Shown here: positions 55,840 to 64,000 of the stretch, in pieces
How positions within the stretch are numbered: the stretch's first letter is position 1
Layout of the letters: the number at the start of each line of letters is the position of its first letter
Source: an uncultured Pelagibacteraceae bacterium
Lineage (GTDB): Bacteria; Pseudomonadota; Alphaproteobacteria; Pelagibacterales; Pelagibacteraceae
DNA: 64,000 bases
Assembly (NCBI GenBank): GCA_902567235.1
Contig: CACFLX010000004.1
Coordinates: forward strand, 27,473-91,472
Direction: 5' to 3'
Position numbers and translations under genes: made by a program
The notes under the pieces: generated by a model
What the model was told of the DNA's origin: nothing
Databases searched by the model: none
Seen by the model: the letters and a program-made list of their open reading frames with translations, nothing else

Positions 55840-57096
55840 ATGATAAAAGAAATAATTCTATCACAAAATAAAAGTTTGTTAGAAAAATTATTATTTTTTT
55901 TTTTTAGTGTTTACCCTGTTTCTTTTTTAATTGGAAATTTTGTAATTAATTTATTTTTAGCAATTTTTTTTTTCATATTCTCTACAGGTTTGCTTTTTAA
56001 TAAATTTAAAATTTACAATCAAAATAAAATTCTAATTTATACTCTTCTATTCTTATTTGCTTCTTTAATAATTAATCTTATTTTTTCAAAAAATTTTGAT
56101 TTAACTTTACCAAGAGTTTTAAAATTTATATTAATTATTGGATCAATTTTATCATTTAAACAATTAGTTATTTCTTTTAATAAAAAAGAACTAAACAGTT
56201 TATATAAGATCTGGATCATAATTTTTTTTATAGTTATTATAGATTTAATTTTTGAACTTATTTTTAAATCAAATATTATTGGTTTAAGCTCTAAAATACC
56301 TGGAAGACTTTCGAGCTTTACAGGAAAAGAAATGATAATTGGTCACTATTTTTCTGCCTTTTGTTTGATTACAATGAGCTATATTCATTTAAATTTTAAA
56401 AAAATATCTATTGGTTTTTTTGTGGCACTTTTTTTTATTATTTTATCATTCTTAATTGGCGAAAGATCAAATTTTTTTAAAACATTAATTATTGTATCAG
56501 CATTCATATTTTTTATTTATGAAATTAAATTAAAGTATAAAATATTATCATTCTCTTTAATAATTATACTTTTTATTTCAATTATAAATTTTAACGAAAA
56601 TTACAAAAATAGATATTTTAAACAATTTTCTAAAGTGCTAGCAAAAAATGGAATAAGTTTTTATTTGGAAAATTCAATTTATGGAGCACATTACAATGTT
56701 GCAAAAGAAATTTATAAAGATAATCCAATTTTTGGTGTAGGAATAAAAAATTTTAGGATTGAAAGCTTTAGTAAAAAATACGATGATTTAAATCATAAAT
56801 ATAATACTCAGAGAGGAAACACCCACCCTCATCAAATTCATTATGAATTATTAGCAGAAACAGGTTTGCTTGGATATCTAACATTTATGATTTTTATTTT
56901 GATATCACTATATTTTTTTTTCAAGTCTTATAAAAAAAATAGAAATATCTATCAATTTTCAGGAATGCTTTTTGTTTTAGTTAATCTAATTCCTTTGTTG
57001 CCTTCTGGCAGTTTTTTTTCCACTTATTCAGCTGGATTATTTTGGATTAATTATTCAATAATGTTTGGGTATATAAATAAAGAAATTAAATTTTAA
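55840..57096 (+). CDS. O-antigen ligase/polymerase family membrane protein
   Basis: ~10 hydrophobic segments; NTHPHQIHYELLAETGLLGYLTFM Wzy/WaaL C-terminal motif. Confidence 0.9.
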   Translation: MIKEIILSQNKSLLEKLLFFFFSVYPVSFLIGNFVINLFLAIFFFIFSTGLLFNKFKIYNQNKILIYTLLFLFASLIINLIFSKNFDLTLPRVLKFILIIGSILSFKQLVISFNKKELNSLYKIWIIIFFIVIIDLIFELIFKSNIIGLSSKIPGRLSSFTGKEMIIGHYFSAFCLITMSYIHLNFKKISIGFFVALFFIILSFLIGERSNFFKTLIIVSAFIFFIYEIKLKYKILSFSLIIILFISIINFNENYKNRYFKQFSKVLAKNGISFYLENSIYGAHYNVAKEIYKDNPIFGVGIKNFRIESFSKKYDDLNHKYNTQRGNTHPHQIHYELLAETGLLGYLTFMIFILISLYFFFKSYKKNRNIYQFSGMLFVLVNLIPLLPSGSFFSTYSAGLFWINYSIMFGYINKEIKF

Positions 57097-57778
57097 ATTT
57101 AGATTTTTTACTATCTTTCAAAAAACCTTTTACAGTATCTGTGGTCAATTTATTAAAAGTTTTTCCAAATTTCTCAATTTTTTCAATTATTGAAGGAGGA
57201 ACTGTAATAATATGGCATTTTAACTGCTTGGCTTGAATATAATTATATGGTTCCCGAACACTTGCCCACAAAATTTCTACATTTTTATAATTTTTTGCAA
57301 GCCTTAAACTTTTTTTAATTTCTGGCACTGGATCTTTGCCAACATCAGCCATTCTACCAGCAAATAATGAGATAATAACTTTTGTTTTATTATTTATTTT
57401 ATTTAAAATTTGTTTAGTTTGATTTGCTGTATACACTGCGGTAATATTTAATTTTATTTTTCTTTTATTCAATTGATTTATTACACTACCCATAAATTTT
57501 CCTTTGGAATTTGTAACTGGTATTTTAACATAGACGTTTTTCCCCCACTGATTTATATTAATTCCTTGTAATAACATTTTACTAGTCTCGTCAGCAAAAA
57601 CTTCACAAGAAACAGGTTTTTTTGTAATTTTTAAAATTTTTTTACTATATTTTTTATAATCTCTAGCGCCTGCTTTTCGCATCAAGCTTGGATTTGTTGT
57701 AAAACCTTTTACGATAGATTTTTTATTAAATCTTTTTATTAAGCTTACATCAGCAATATCACAAAATATCTTAGTCAA
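57086..57778 (-). CDS. transaldolase family protein (small, Fsa/TalC-like)
   Basis: GFTTNPSLMRKAGARDY, VYVKIPVTNSKG, NITAVYTANQT, ISLFAGRMADVGKDP. Confidence 0.9.
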   Translation of the reverse strand: MTKIFCDIADVSLIKRFNKKSIVKGFTTNPSLMRKAGARDYKKYSKKILKITKKPVSCEVFADETSKMLLQGININQWGKNVYVKIPVTNSKGKFMGSVINQLNKRKIKLNITAVYTANQTKQILNKINNKTKVIISLFAGRMADVGKDPVPEIKKSLRLAKNYKNVEILWASVREPYNYIQAKQLKCHIITVPPSIIEKIEKFGKTFNKLTTDTVKGFLKDSKKSKFKI

Positions 57779-57780
57779 AA

Positions 57781-59175
57781 TTATAAATTTTTTATTATAT
57801 CTTCGGTCATTTTTTTTGCATCAGCAAAAAGCATTAAAGTATTATCTCTATAAAATAAATCATTATCTATACCTGCATAACCTGGGGATAAACTTCTTTT
57901 TACAAATAATACAGACTTACTTTTTTCAACATCTAAAATTGGCATCCCATAAATCGGGCTTTGGGGATCTGTTTTTGCAACTGGATTTGTAACATCGTTG
58001 GCCCCAATTACGTATGCAACATCGCAATTTGCAAAATCATTATTAATTTCTTCAAGTTCAAACACCTCATCATATGGAACGTTAGCCTCAGCTAATAATA
58101 CATTCATATGCCCTGGCATTCTTCCTGCAACAGGATGAATTGCATAAGTGACTTTAACTCCATTTTTTTTAAGTGAATCTACCATTTCTCTTAAAGCATG
58201 TTGAGCTTGAGCAACTGCCATTCCATACCCAGGTACGATTATTACTGAGGAAGCATTTTTCATTAAAAATGCTGCATCATCTGCATTTCCATTTTTTACT
58301 GGTTTTTGTTCTTTTCCTTTAGCAGATAAAGATTGATCAGTTCCACCAAAGCCTCCCAGTATCACATTAAAAAAAGATCGGTTCATACCTTTGCACATAA
58401 TATAAGACAGTATAGCTCCTGACGAACCAACTAAAGCACCTGTGATTATTAATGCAGTATTTTCTAGAGTAAACCCAATTCCTGCTGCAGCCCAACCAGA
58501 ATATGAATTCAACATAGATATAACAACTGGCATATCGGCTCCACCTATCGGAATGATCAGTAAAACTCCAACTAAAAATGAAATTATAATTATAATCCAA
58601 AACCAAGTACTAATTTGAGTTTTGCATAAATAAAATATTAAGCCTAACAAAATTATACCTAAAGCCAAATTTAAAAAGTGTTGACCTAAAAAAGTTATTG
58701 GAGAGCCAGACATTATTCCTCGCAATTTTAAAAAAGCTATAATAGAACCAGTAAAGGTTATAGCTCCTATTGCTGCTCCCAAAGACATTTCAATTAAACT
58801 TGCTATTTTAATATTCCCTGGAGAACCTAAATTAAAAACTTCTGGATTTAAAAAAGCAGATATGGCAACAAATACTGCCGCAAGACCAACTAAACTATGA
58901 AATCCAGCTACAAGTTCTGGCATAGCTGTCATTGGTATTTTATAAGCTATAAATGCTCCAATAGAACCTCCAATTAATAAAAAACCTAAGACATATAAAA
59001 ATCCTGTAGAAAAATTTCCTACAGATAAAAAAGTAACACCAATAGCAATTGCCATTCCAATAATTCCAAACAAATTACCCTGCCTTGATGTTTCTGGTGA
59101 GGAAAGTCCTCTAAGAGCTAAAATAAATAATACTCCTGAAATTAAATAGAAAATTGCTAATAAATTTGCTGACAT
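57781..59175 (-). CDS. pntB: NAD(P) transhydrogenase subunit beta
   Basis: [70 protein letters not shown]. Confidence 0.97.
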   Translation of the reverse strand: MSANLLAIFYLISGVLFILALRGLSSPETSRQGNLFGIIGMAIAIGVTFLSVGNFSTGFLYVLGFLLIGGSIGAFIAYKIPMTAMPELVAGFHSLVGLAAVFVAISAFLNPEVFNLGSPGNIKIASLIEMSLGAAIGAITFTGSIIAFLKLRGIMSGSPITFLGQHFLNLALGIILLGLIFYLCKTQISTWFWIIIIISFLVGVLLIIPIGGADMPVVISMLNSYSGWAAAGIGFTLENTALIITGALVGSSGAILSYIMCKGMNRSFFNVILGGFGGTDQSLSAKGKEQKPVKNGNADDAAFLMKNASSVIIVPGYGMAVAQAQHALREMVDSLKKNGVKVTYAIHPVAGRMPGHMNVLLAEANVPYDEVFELEEINNDFANCDVAYVIGANDVTNPVAKTDPQSPIYGMPILDVEKSKSVLFVKRSLSPGYAGIDNDLFYRDNTLMLFADAKKMTEDIIKNL

Positions 59176-59177
59176 AA

Positions 59178-59486
59178 TTATTTATCTTTCTTTTTCTTTT
59201 TATACATCGCAAGCATTCTCTGAGTTACAAGGAATCCTCCAAATATATTTACTGCAGCCAAAATAATTGCCAAAAAACCAAATATATTAGCGGTATCAAA
59301 TATGTTTACAGAATTTCCTGCTAAGGCTGCAATTATTGCACCAACAATAATTACTGAAGATATTGCATTAGTTACTGACATTAAAGGGGTGTGCAATGAT
59401 GGGGTAACACTCCAAACTACATAATATCCGATAAATATCGAGAGAATAAATATACTTAATCTAAATATAAAAGGATCTATTTCCAT
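59178..59486 (-). CDS. NAD(P) transhydrogenase subunit alpha, TM part
   Basis: [25 protein letters not shown]; split alpha subunit. Confidence 0.95.
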   Translation of the reverse strand: MEIDPFIFRLSIFILSIFIGYYVVWSVTPSLHTPLMSVTNAISSVIIVGAIIAALAGNSVNIFDTANIFGFLAIILAAVNIFGGFLVTQRMLAMYKKKKKDK

Positions 59487-59487
59487 A

Positions 59488-60573
59488 TTATTTCACTAAA
59501 GTTTTATTAATAATTTCATCTTCTAAATTTATATTTATTTTATTATTTTTCTTATCATAAAGATTTAAAATAAAATTAAATAAATTTTTTGCATATAAAT
59601 TTGACGCAGATACAGGAAGTTTATTCAAAATATTTTTTTCACCAAGTATTGTTACTCCATTTTTTTCAACAATTTCATCTACTTTTGTGTATGCTGCATT
59701 TCCACCTTGGGAAGCTGCTAAATCATAAATTACCGAACCTGTTTGCATATCTTCAATCATTTTTTCATTTATAATCAATGGAGCTTTTTTTCCTGGAATA
59801 AGTGCAGTACAAATGACAATATCAGTTTTTTTTAAAGTTTCTGCTAAAAGGTTTTCTTGCTTTTTTTTAAATTCTTCTGAAGCTTCTTTTGCATAACCAC
59901 CTTCGGTTTCTAAATTTTCAGAACCTTCAACTACTAAAAATTTTCCACCAAGACTTTCAACTTGCTCTTTTGATGCTGTTCTTACATCGGTGGCAAATAC
60001 TATCGCTCCCATTCTTTTAGCAGTTGCTATAGCCTGAAGTCCAGCAACCCCAGCACCTATTACTAATACTTTTGCGGCTGATATAGTTCCTGCTGCAGTC
60101 ATCATCATTGGAATTGCTTTTTTAAATTCTGCAAAAGAATCAACAACAGCTTTATATCCAGCCAAGTTTGCTTGCGAAGAAAGAATATCCATTGACTGTG
60201 CACGTGTAATTCTTGGAAGAAGTTCAAGAGAAAAAATAGATATTTTTTTGGATTTAAATTTTGCTATTTTTTCTAAATTTTGACTAGAATTGAAACTTCC
60301 AATAAGAATTTTATTTTCCTGAAAAAATTCTAAGTTTTTTTCTTCTGGTAGATTTAATTGTAAAACTACATCTGATTGTTTAAGAATGTTTTCTTTTTTT
60401 TCAATTTTACAACCTTGGTTTAAAAATTGGTTATCTGAAATTCCTAAATGAGAGCCATAGCCAACTTCTAATAAAATTTGGAAACCATTAGCAATATATT
60501 TTTTTGCGATATCAGGAGTTATAGAAATTCTTTTTTCTATTTCCTTATTTTCTGATATTGAACCAATTATCAT
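59488..60573 (-). CDS. pntA: NAD(P) transhydrogenase subunit alpha, soluble part
   Basis: EKRISITPDIAKKYI, LPRITRAQSMDILSSQANLAGYKAV, VIGAGVAGLQAIATAKRMGAIV. Confidence 0.96.
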   Translation of the reverse strand: MIIGSISENKEIEKRISITPDIAKKYIANGFQILLEVGYGSHLGISDNQFLNQGCKIEKKENILKQSDVVLQLNLPEEKNLEFFQENKILIGSFNSSQNLEKIAKFKSKKISIFSLELLPRITRAQSMDILSSQANLAGYKAVVDSFAEFKKAIPMMMTAAGTISAAKVLVIGAGVAGLQAIATAKRMGAIVFATDVRTASKEQVESLGGKFLVVEGSENLETEGGYAKEASEEFKKKQENLLAETLKKTDIVICTALIPGKKAPLIINEKMIEDMQTGSVIYDLAASQGGNAAYTKVDEIVEKNGVTILGEKNILNKLPVSASNLYAKNLFNFILNLYDKKNNKININLEDEIINKTLVK

Positions 60574-60585
60574 AAAACAAAAAAA

Positions 60586-60711
60586 CTATTTTTGTCTAGC
60601 TTTGAACTTAGGGTTTTTTTTATTAATTATATATAGCCTTCCCCTTCTTCTTACTAATTTTGAGTTAAGATCTCTTTTTTTTAAAGATTTAAGTGAGCTG
60701 GCTATTTTCAT
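60586..60711 (-). CDS. rpmJ: 50S ribosomal protein L36
   Basis: Reverse-strand [41 protein letters not shown]; 41 aa, below ORF-track size cut-off. Confidence 0.93.
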   Translation of the reverse strand: MKIASSLKSLKKRDLNSKLVRRRGRLYIINKKNPKFKARQK

Positions 60712-60732
60712 AAATAATTTTTAAAATTTTTA

Positions 60733-60848
60733 GCCTGGCAACGTCCTACTCTCCCATGTCTTAAGACAAAGTACCATTGGCGCTGAAAGGCTTGACTTCC
60801 GAGTTCGGAATGGGATCGGGTATTACCCTTTCGCAATAATCACCAGGC
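60733..60848 (-). rRNA. rrf: 5S ribosomal RNA (no adjacent 16S/23S)
   Basis: Reverse complement GCCTGGTGATTATTGCGAAAGGGTAATACCCGATCCCATTCCGAACTCGGAAGTCAAGCC...GTAGGACGTTGCCAGGC; terminal helix GCCTGG/CCAGGC. Confidence 0.96.
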
Positions 60849-60941
60849 AACAAACTTATATATTAAAATGTATATTTGTAAACTTTAAAAGGCAAAAAAA
60901 AATTCCTTATTTTTCATAGATTATGGATAAAAAAATTATTC

Positions 60942-61823
60942 TTATGTTTTATCTATAAATTGTCTTACGTATTCTTTAAGATTAATTTTTCCAAATTTTT
61001 TGTAAACTTTGTTTGAAAGATGCATATTGGTCAAAGCTGACGCATATCTTTCTCCTGGTCTTTTATTAAGAAACTTTGTTTTAAATTTAAACATTTTTGC
61101 TACTTCTATTATGCTATACGATTTCTTATTCGATATACTGTAATGTCTACATTTGTCTTTTTTCCATGCATCATAACAAACTTCAACTGTATCTTTTATG
61201 TGTGTAAATCTTCTTGATTGGGTACCTGGTTTTACTATTGGCAAAGGTTTATTTTTTTTATAATGATCTTCAAAAATCCCTATCACAGTAGCCATGCTAC
61301 CTTTGCAGATTTGTCTTGATCCATAAACATTATAAAAATAAATAATTTCACACCTAAATTTAAACCATTTTTTTAAATTTTCTAAAAGTTCAAGATTTTT
61401 TGCTTTAGTAAATGCATATGGAGATAAATTTTTATCATTCCCTGAGTTACCAATTGATGCAGATGTGGCTGAATAAATTAATTTTATTTTATTTTTTAAA
61501 CAGAATTCAAATACAGCATTTGTGCCTATTGAGTTCGATTGAATACACTTATCCATATTTAAAAAACTTTGATAAATTCTTGAAAATTCACCAAAATGAA
61601 AAACAGAATTAATATTTCTAATATATTTTTTTAAAACTTTAGAAATATTTTTGGTATGAGATTTTAGATATCTTACTCTGGTATTTTTTATATGATTTTT
61701 TTTACTTCCAGATGAATAATCATCTAAACTTATTATTCTATAATTTGTTTTTTTAATGAGGTGCTCAATGAGATTAGAGCCAACGAAACCACAACCACCT
61801 GTTACAACAACTATTTTTTTCAT
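60942..61823 (-). CDS. NAD-dependent epimerase/dehydratase (nucleotide-sugar)
   Basis: VVTGGCGFVGSNLIEHLIK, YSATSASIGNSGNDKNLSPYAFTKAKNLEL. Confidence 0.9.
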   Translation of the reverse strand: MKKIVVVTGGCGFVGSNLIEHLIKKTNYRIISLDDYSSGSKKNHIKNTRVRYLKSHTKNISKVLKKYIRNINSVFHFGEFSRIYQSFLNMDKCIQSNSIGTNAVFEFCLKNKIKLIYSATSASIGNSGNDKNLSPYAFTKAKNLELLENLKKWFKFRCEIIYFYNVYGSRQICKGSMATVIGIFEDHYKKNKPLPIVKPGTQSRRFTHIKDTVEVCYDAWKKDKCRHYSISNKKSYSIIEVAKMFKFKTKFLNKRPGERYASALTNMHLSNKVYKKFGKINLKEYVRQFIDKT

Positions 61824-61824
61824 A

Positions 61825-62763
61825 TTATTTTTTTTTATTTTGAATAAAATTTTGTAATGTTATTTCAAAACCTTTTTCTAATGAAAATTTTGATTTCCAT
61901 CCATAGCTTTTAGCAAGTGCACATTGCAAAATTTTTCTTGGTGTTCCATTTGGCTTTTTTTTATCAAATCTAATTTTTAAATTACAATTTATTTTTTTCA
62001 TTATAAAATAGCAGAAATCTTTAATAGTTTTTTCATATCCAGTTCCAATATTAATTAAAGTATGCTTGATATTTTTCTTTAAGAAAAACTCACAAGCGTC
62101 AGCAATATCATCAACATACATAAGCTCTCTCTTTGCTCTACCATTTCCCCAAATTTTAACATAATTTTTTTTTTTAATTTTTGCAGTATAAATTTTTTTA
62201 ATAAGGGCGGGAAAAAAATGTGAATTATTTAAATCGTAATTATCATTAGGCCCGTACATATTTGTTGGCATCAAGCAAATATAATTTAATTTATATTGCT
62301 GATTGTAAGACTCACACATTTTAATTCCAGCAATCTTAGCTATTGCGTAAGCATCATTTGTTGATTCTAATTTTCCTGATAACAAATACTCTTCTTTAAT
62401 AGGCTGTTTTGAGTATTTAGGATAAATACAGCTTGAACCTAAAAAAATTAGTTTTTTTACACCTGATAAATAAGATGCATTGATTAAATTTGATTGAATC
62501 ATCAAATTTTCGTAAATAAAATTTGCTTTATAATTTTGATTTGCCAATATGCCTCCAACTTTTGCAGCAGCAATTATTACAAAATCTGGTTTTATTTTTT
62601 TTAAAAAATTATAAGTTTTTTTTTGATCTAATAAATTAAGCTCATTTTTATTTTTTATTATTATTTTTTTATAATTTTTTCTTTTAAAATGTCTTAAAAT
62701 AGCTGAACCAACCATTCCTTTGTGACCAGCAATAAATATTTTGCTATTTTTTTTTAATTTCAT
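61825..62763 (-). CDS. fcl: GDP-L-fucose synthase
   Basis: [58 protein letters not shown]. Confidence 0.95.
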   Translation of the reverse strand: MKLKKNSKIFIAGHKGMVGSAILRHFKRKNYKKIIIKNKNELNLLDQKKTYNFLKKIKPDFVIIAAAKVGGILANQNYKANFIYENLMIQSNLINASYLSGVKKLIFLGSSCIYPKYSKQPIKEEYLLSGKLESTNDAYAIAKIAGIKMCESYNQQYKLNYICLMPTNMYGPNDNYDLNNSHFFPALIKKIYTAKIKKKNYVKIWGNGRAKRELMYVDDIADACEFFLKKNIKHTLINIGTGYEKTIKDFCYFIMKKINCNLKIRFDKKKPNGTPRKILQCALAKSYGWKSKFSLEKGFEITLQNFIQNKKK

Positions 62764-63797
62764 TTTAAGAATTTATATTCAAATTCTATCATTTCTTTTA
62801 TAAGTGAATCTATATTAACAGAAGGTTTCCATTTTAATTTTACTCTAGCTTTTTTTGCATCTCCAATTAATGTATTAACATCTAGTGGTCTAAAATAATT
62901 TTTATTACATTCTATAATGGGTATCCCTTTTTCATTATATGCTTTTTCTTTTAATCCTTTTCCTCTCCAAAAAATTCTCATTTTTAATTGTTTCGCTGTC
63001 TTGTTTACAAATTGTTTAATAGAATATTGAGCTCCAGTAGCAATAACATAATCATCTGGCTTTTTTTGTTGAAGTATTTTCCACATTGCATGACAATAAT
63101 CTCTAGCATGCCCCCAATCTCTTCTTGAATTAATATTTCCTAAAATTAATTTTTTTTGTTTACCTAACTTAATCTTGCACAAAGCGGAAACAATTTTTTT
63201 CGTAACAAAAGTTTCTCCTCTTCTCGGACTTTCATGATTAAATAAAATTCCATTACAACCAAAAATATTATACGCTTCCCTGTAGTTCTTTGTTATCCAA
63301 TGTGCATATAATTTTGCAACTCCGTAAGGACTTAAAGGATAAAAAGGAGTTTTTTCATTCTGAGGAATTGTTTGAACTTTCCCATACATCTCTGAAGTTC
63401 CTGCTTGATAAAATTTTGTTTTTTTTTCTAATTTGTGAAATTTAATTGCTTCTAAAATTCTTAAAGCACCTAAGCCATCGGCATTAGCGGTATATTCTGG
63501 AACTTCAAATGATACCGCCACGTGTGATTGAGCAGCTAAGTTATAAATTTCATCAGGCTTTGTTGAATATATTATTTTTGATACAGAAGTTGAGTCTGTT
63601 ATATCTCCATAATGAAGTCTAAATTTATAATTTTTTTCATGCGGATCTTGATAAATATGATCAACTCTAGAAGTGTTTATGCTAGATGATCTTCTCTTTA
63701 TTCCATGAACAATGTAATTCTTTTTTAACAAAAATTCTGACAAATATGATCCATCCTGGCCCGTAACACCAAAAATTAAGGCAACTTTTTTTTTCAT
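62760..63797 (-). CDS. gmd: GDP-mannose 4,6-dehydratase
   Basis: [65 protein letters not shown]. Confidence 0.97.
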   Translation of the reverse strand: MKKKVALIFGVTGQDGSYLSEFLLKKNYIVHGIKRRSSSINTSRVDHIYQDPHEKNYKFRLHYGDITDSTSVSKIIYSTKPDEIYNLAAQSHVAVSFEVPEYTANADGLGALRILEAIKFHKLEKKTKFYQAGTSEMYGKVQTIPQNEKTPFYPLSPYGVAKLYAHWITKNYREAYNIFGCNGILFNHESPRRGETFVTKKIVSALCKIKLGKQKKLILGNINSRRDWGHARDYCHAMWKILQQKKPDDYVIATGAQYSIKQFVNKTAKQLKMRIFWRGKGLKEKAYNEKGIPIIECNKNYFRPLDVNTLIGDAKKARVKLKWKPSVNIDSLIKEMIEFEYKFLK

Positions 63798-63865
63798 GAA
63801 TTTGTTTTTATTAAACTATTTATTCTATTTCGTAAAGAAGCTTATAAATAAATCTACTTTATTAA

Positions 63866-64000
63866 TCAAATCTTAAGTTTTTTACAAAAATTTTTTAATT
63901 GTTTTTTATTAATTTTTATAGAAATTCTTTTTAAAAGTTTTTTATTAGATAAAGTAAAAGAGTCTATATTTTGTTTTTTAAAATATAATTTTTTGTAGTA
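63866..64000 (-). CDS. C-terminal end of an unidentified ORF (truncated by window edge)
   Basis: Open minus-strand frame from the edge to TGA at 63866-63868: YKKLYFKKQNIDSFTLSNKKLLKRISIKINKKQLKNFCKKLKI*. Confidence 0.35.
   Translation of the reverse strand, partial: YYKKLYFKKQNIDSFTLSNKKLLKRISIKINKKQLKNFCKKLKI

Overview
This AT-rich window is a conserved, gene-dense stretch of a SAR11-type (Pelagibacter-like) alphaproteobacterial genome; the taxonomic call is inferred from gene content, composition and the permuted two-piece tmRNA. Most of it is housekeeping: branched-chain amino acid synthesis (leuA-ilvC-ilvH-ilvB), HflKC/DegP, NAD synthesis, ppdK, glyQS, isoprenoid genes (ispB, dxs, ispA), aroC, rpoH, purA, thiD, glmM, folP, ftsH, the Tol-Pal cluster, a tkt-gap-pgk-fba block and pntAB. 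RNA genes supported by the sequence are a permuted tmRNA gene (tag AANESYALAA if the tmRNA-borne Ala is counted), tRNA-Leu(GAG), tRNA-Arg(TCG), initiator tRNA-fMet(CAT) and an orphan 5S rRNA. Main points of interest: (1) a ~2 kb insertion at the tmRNA 3' end, bounded by a 30-bp exact direct repeat of tmRNA sequence, carrying a nuclease-like gene, a secreted protein and a small membrane protein but no visible integrase; (2) an S21 gene (rpsU), missing from the ORF track, whose only plausible start codon is ATT; (3) a divergent RuvC-like resolvase between yebC and tolQ with no ruvAB; (4) a lone 5S rRNA followed by GDP-fucose/surface-sugar genes, resembling the edge of SAR11 hypervariable region 2.
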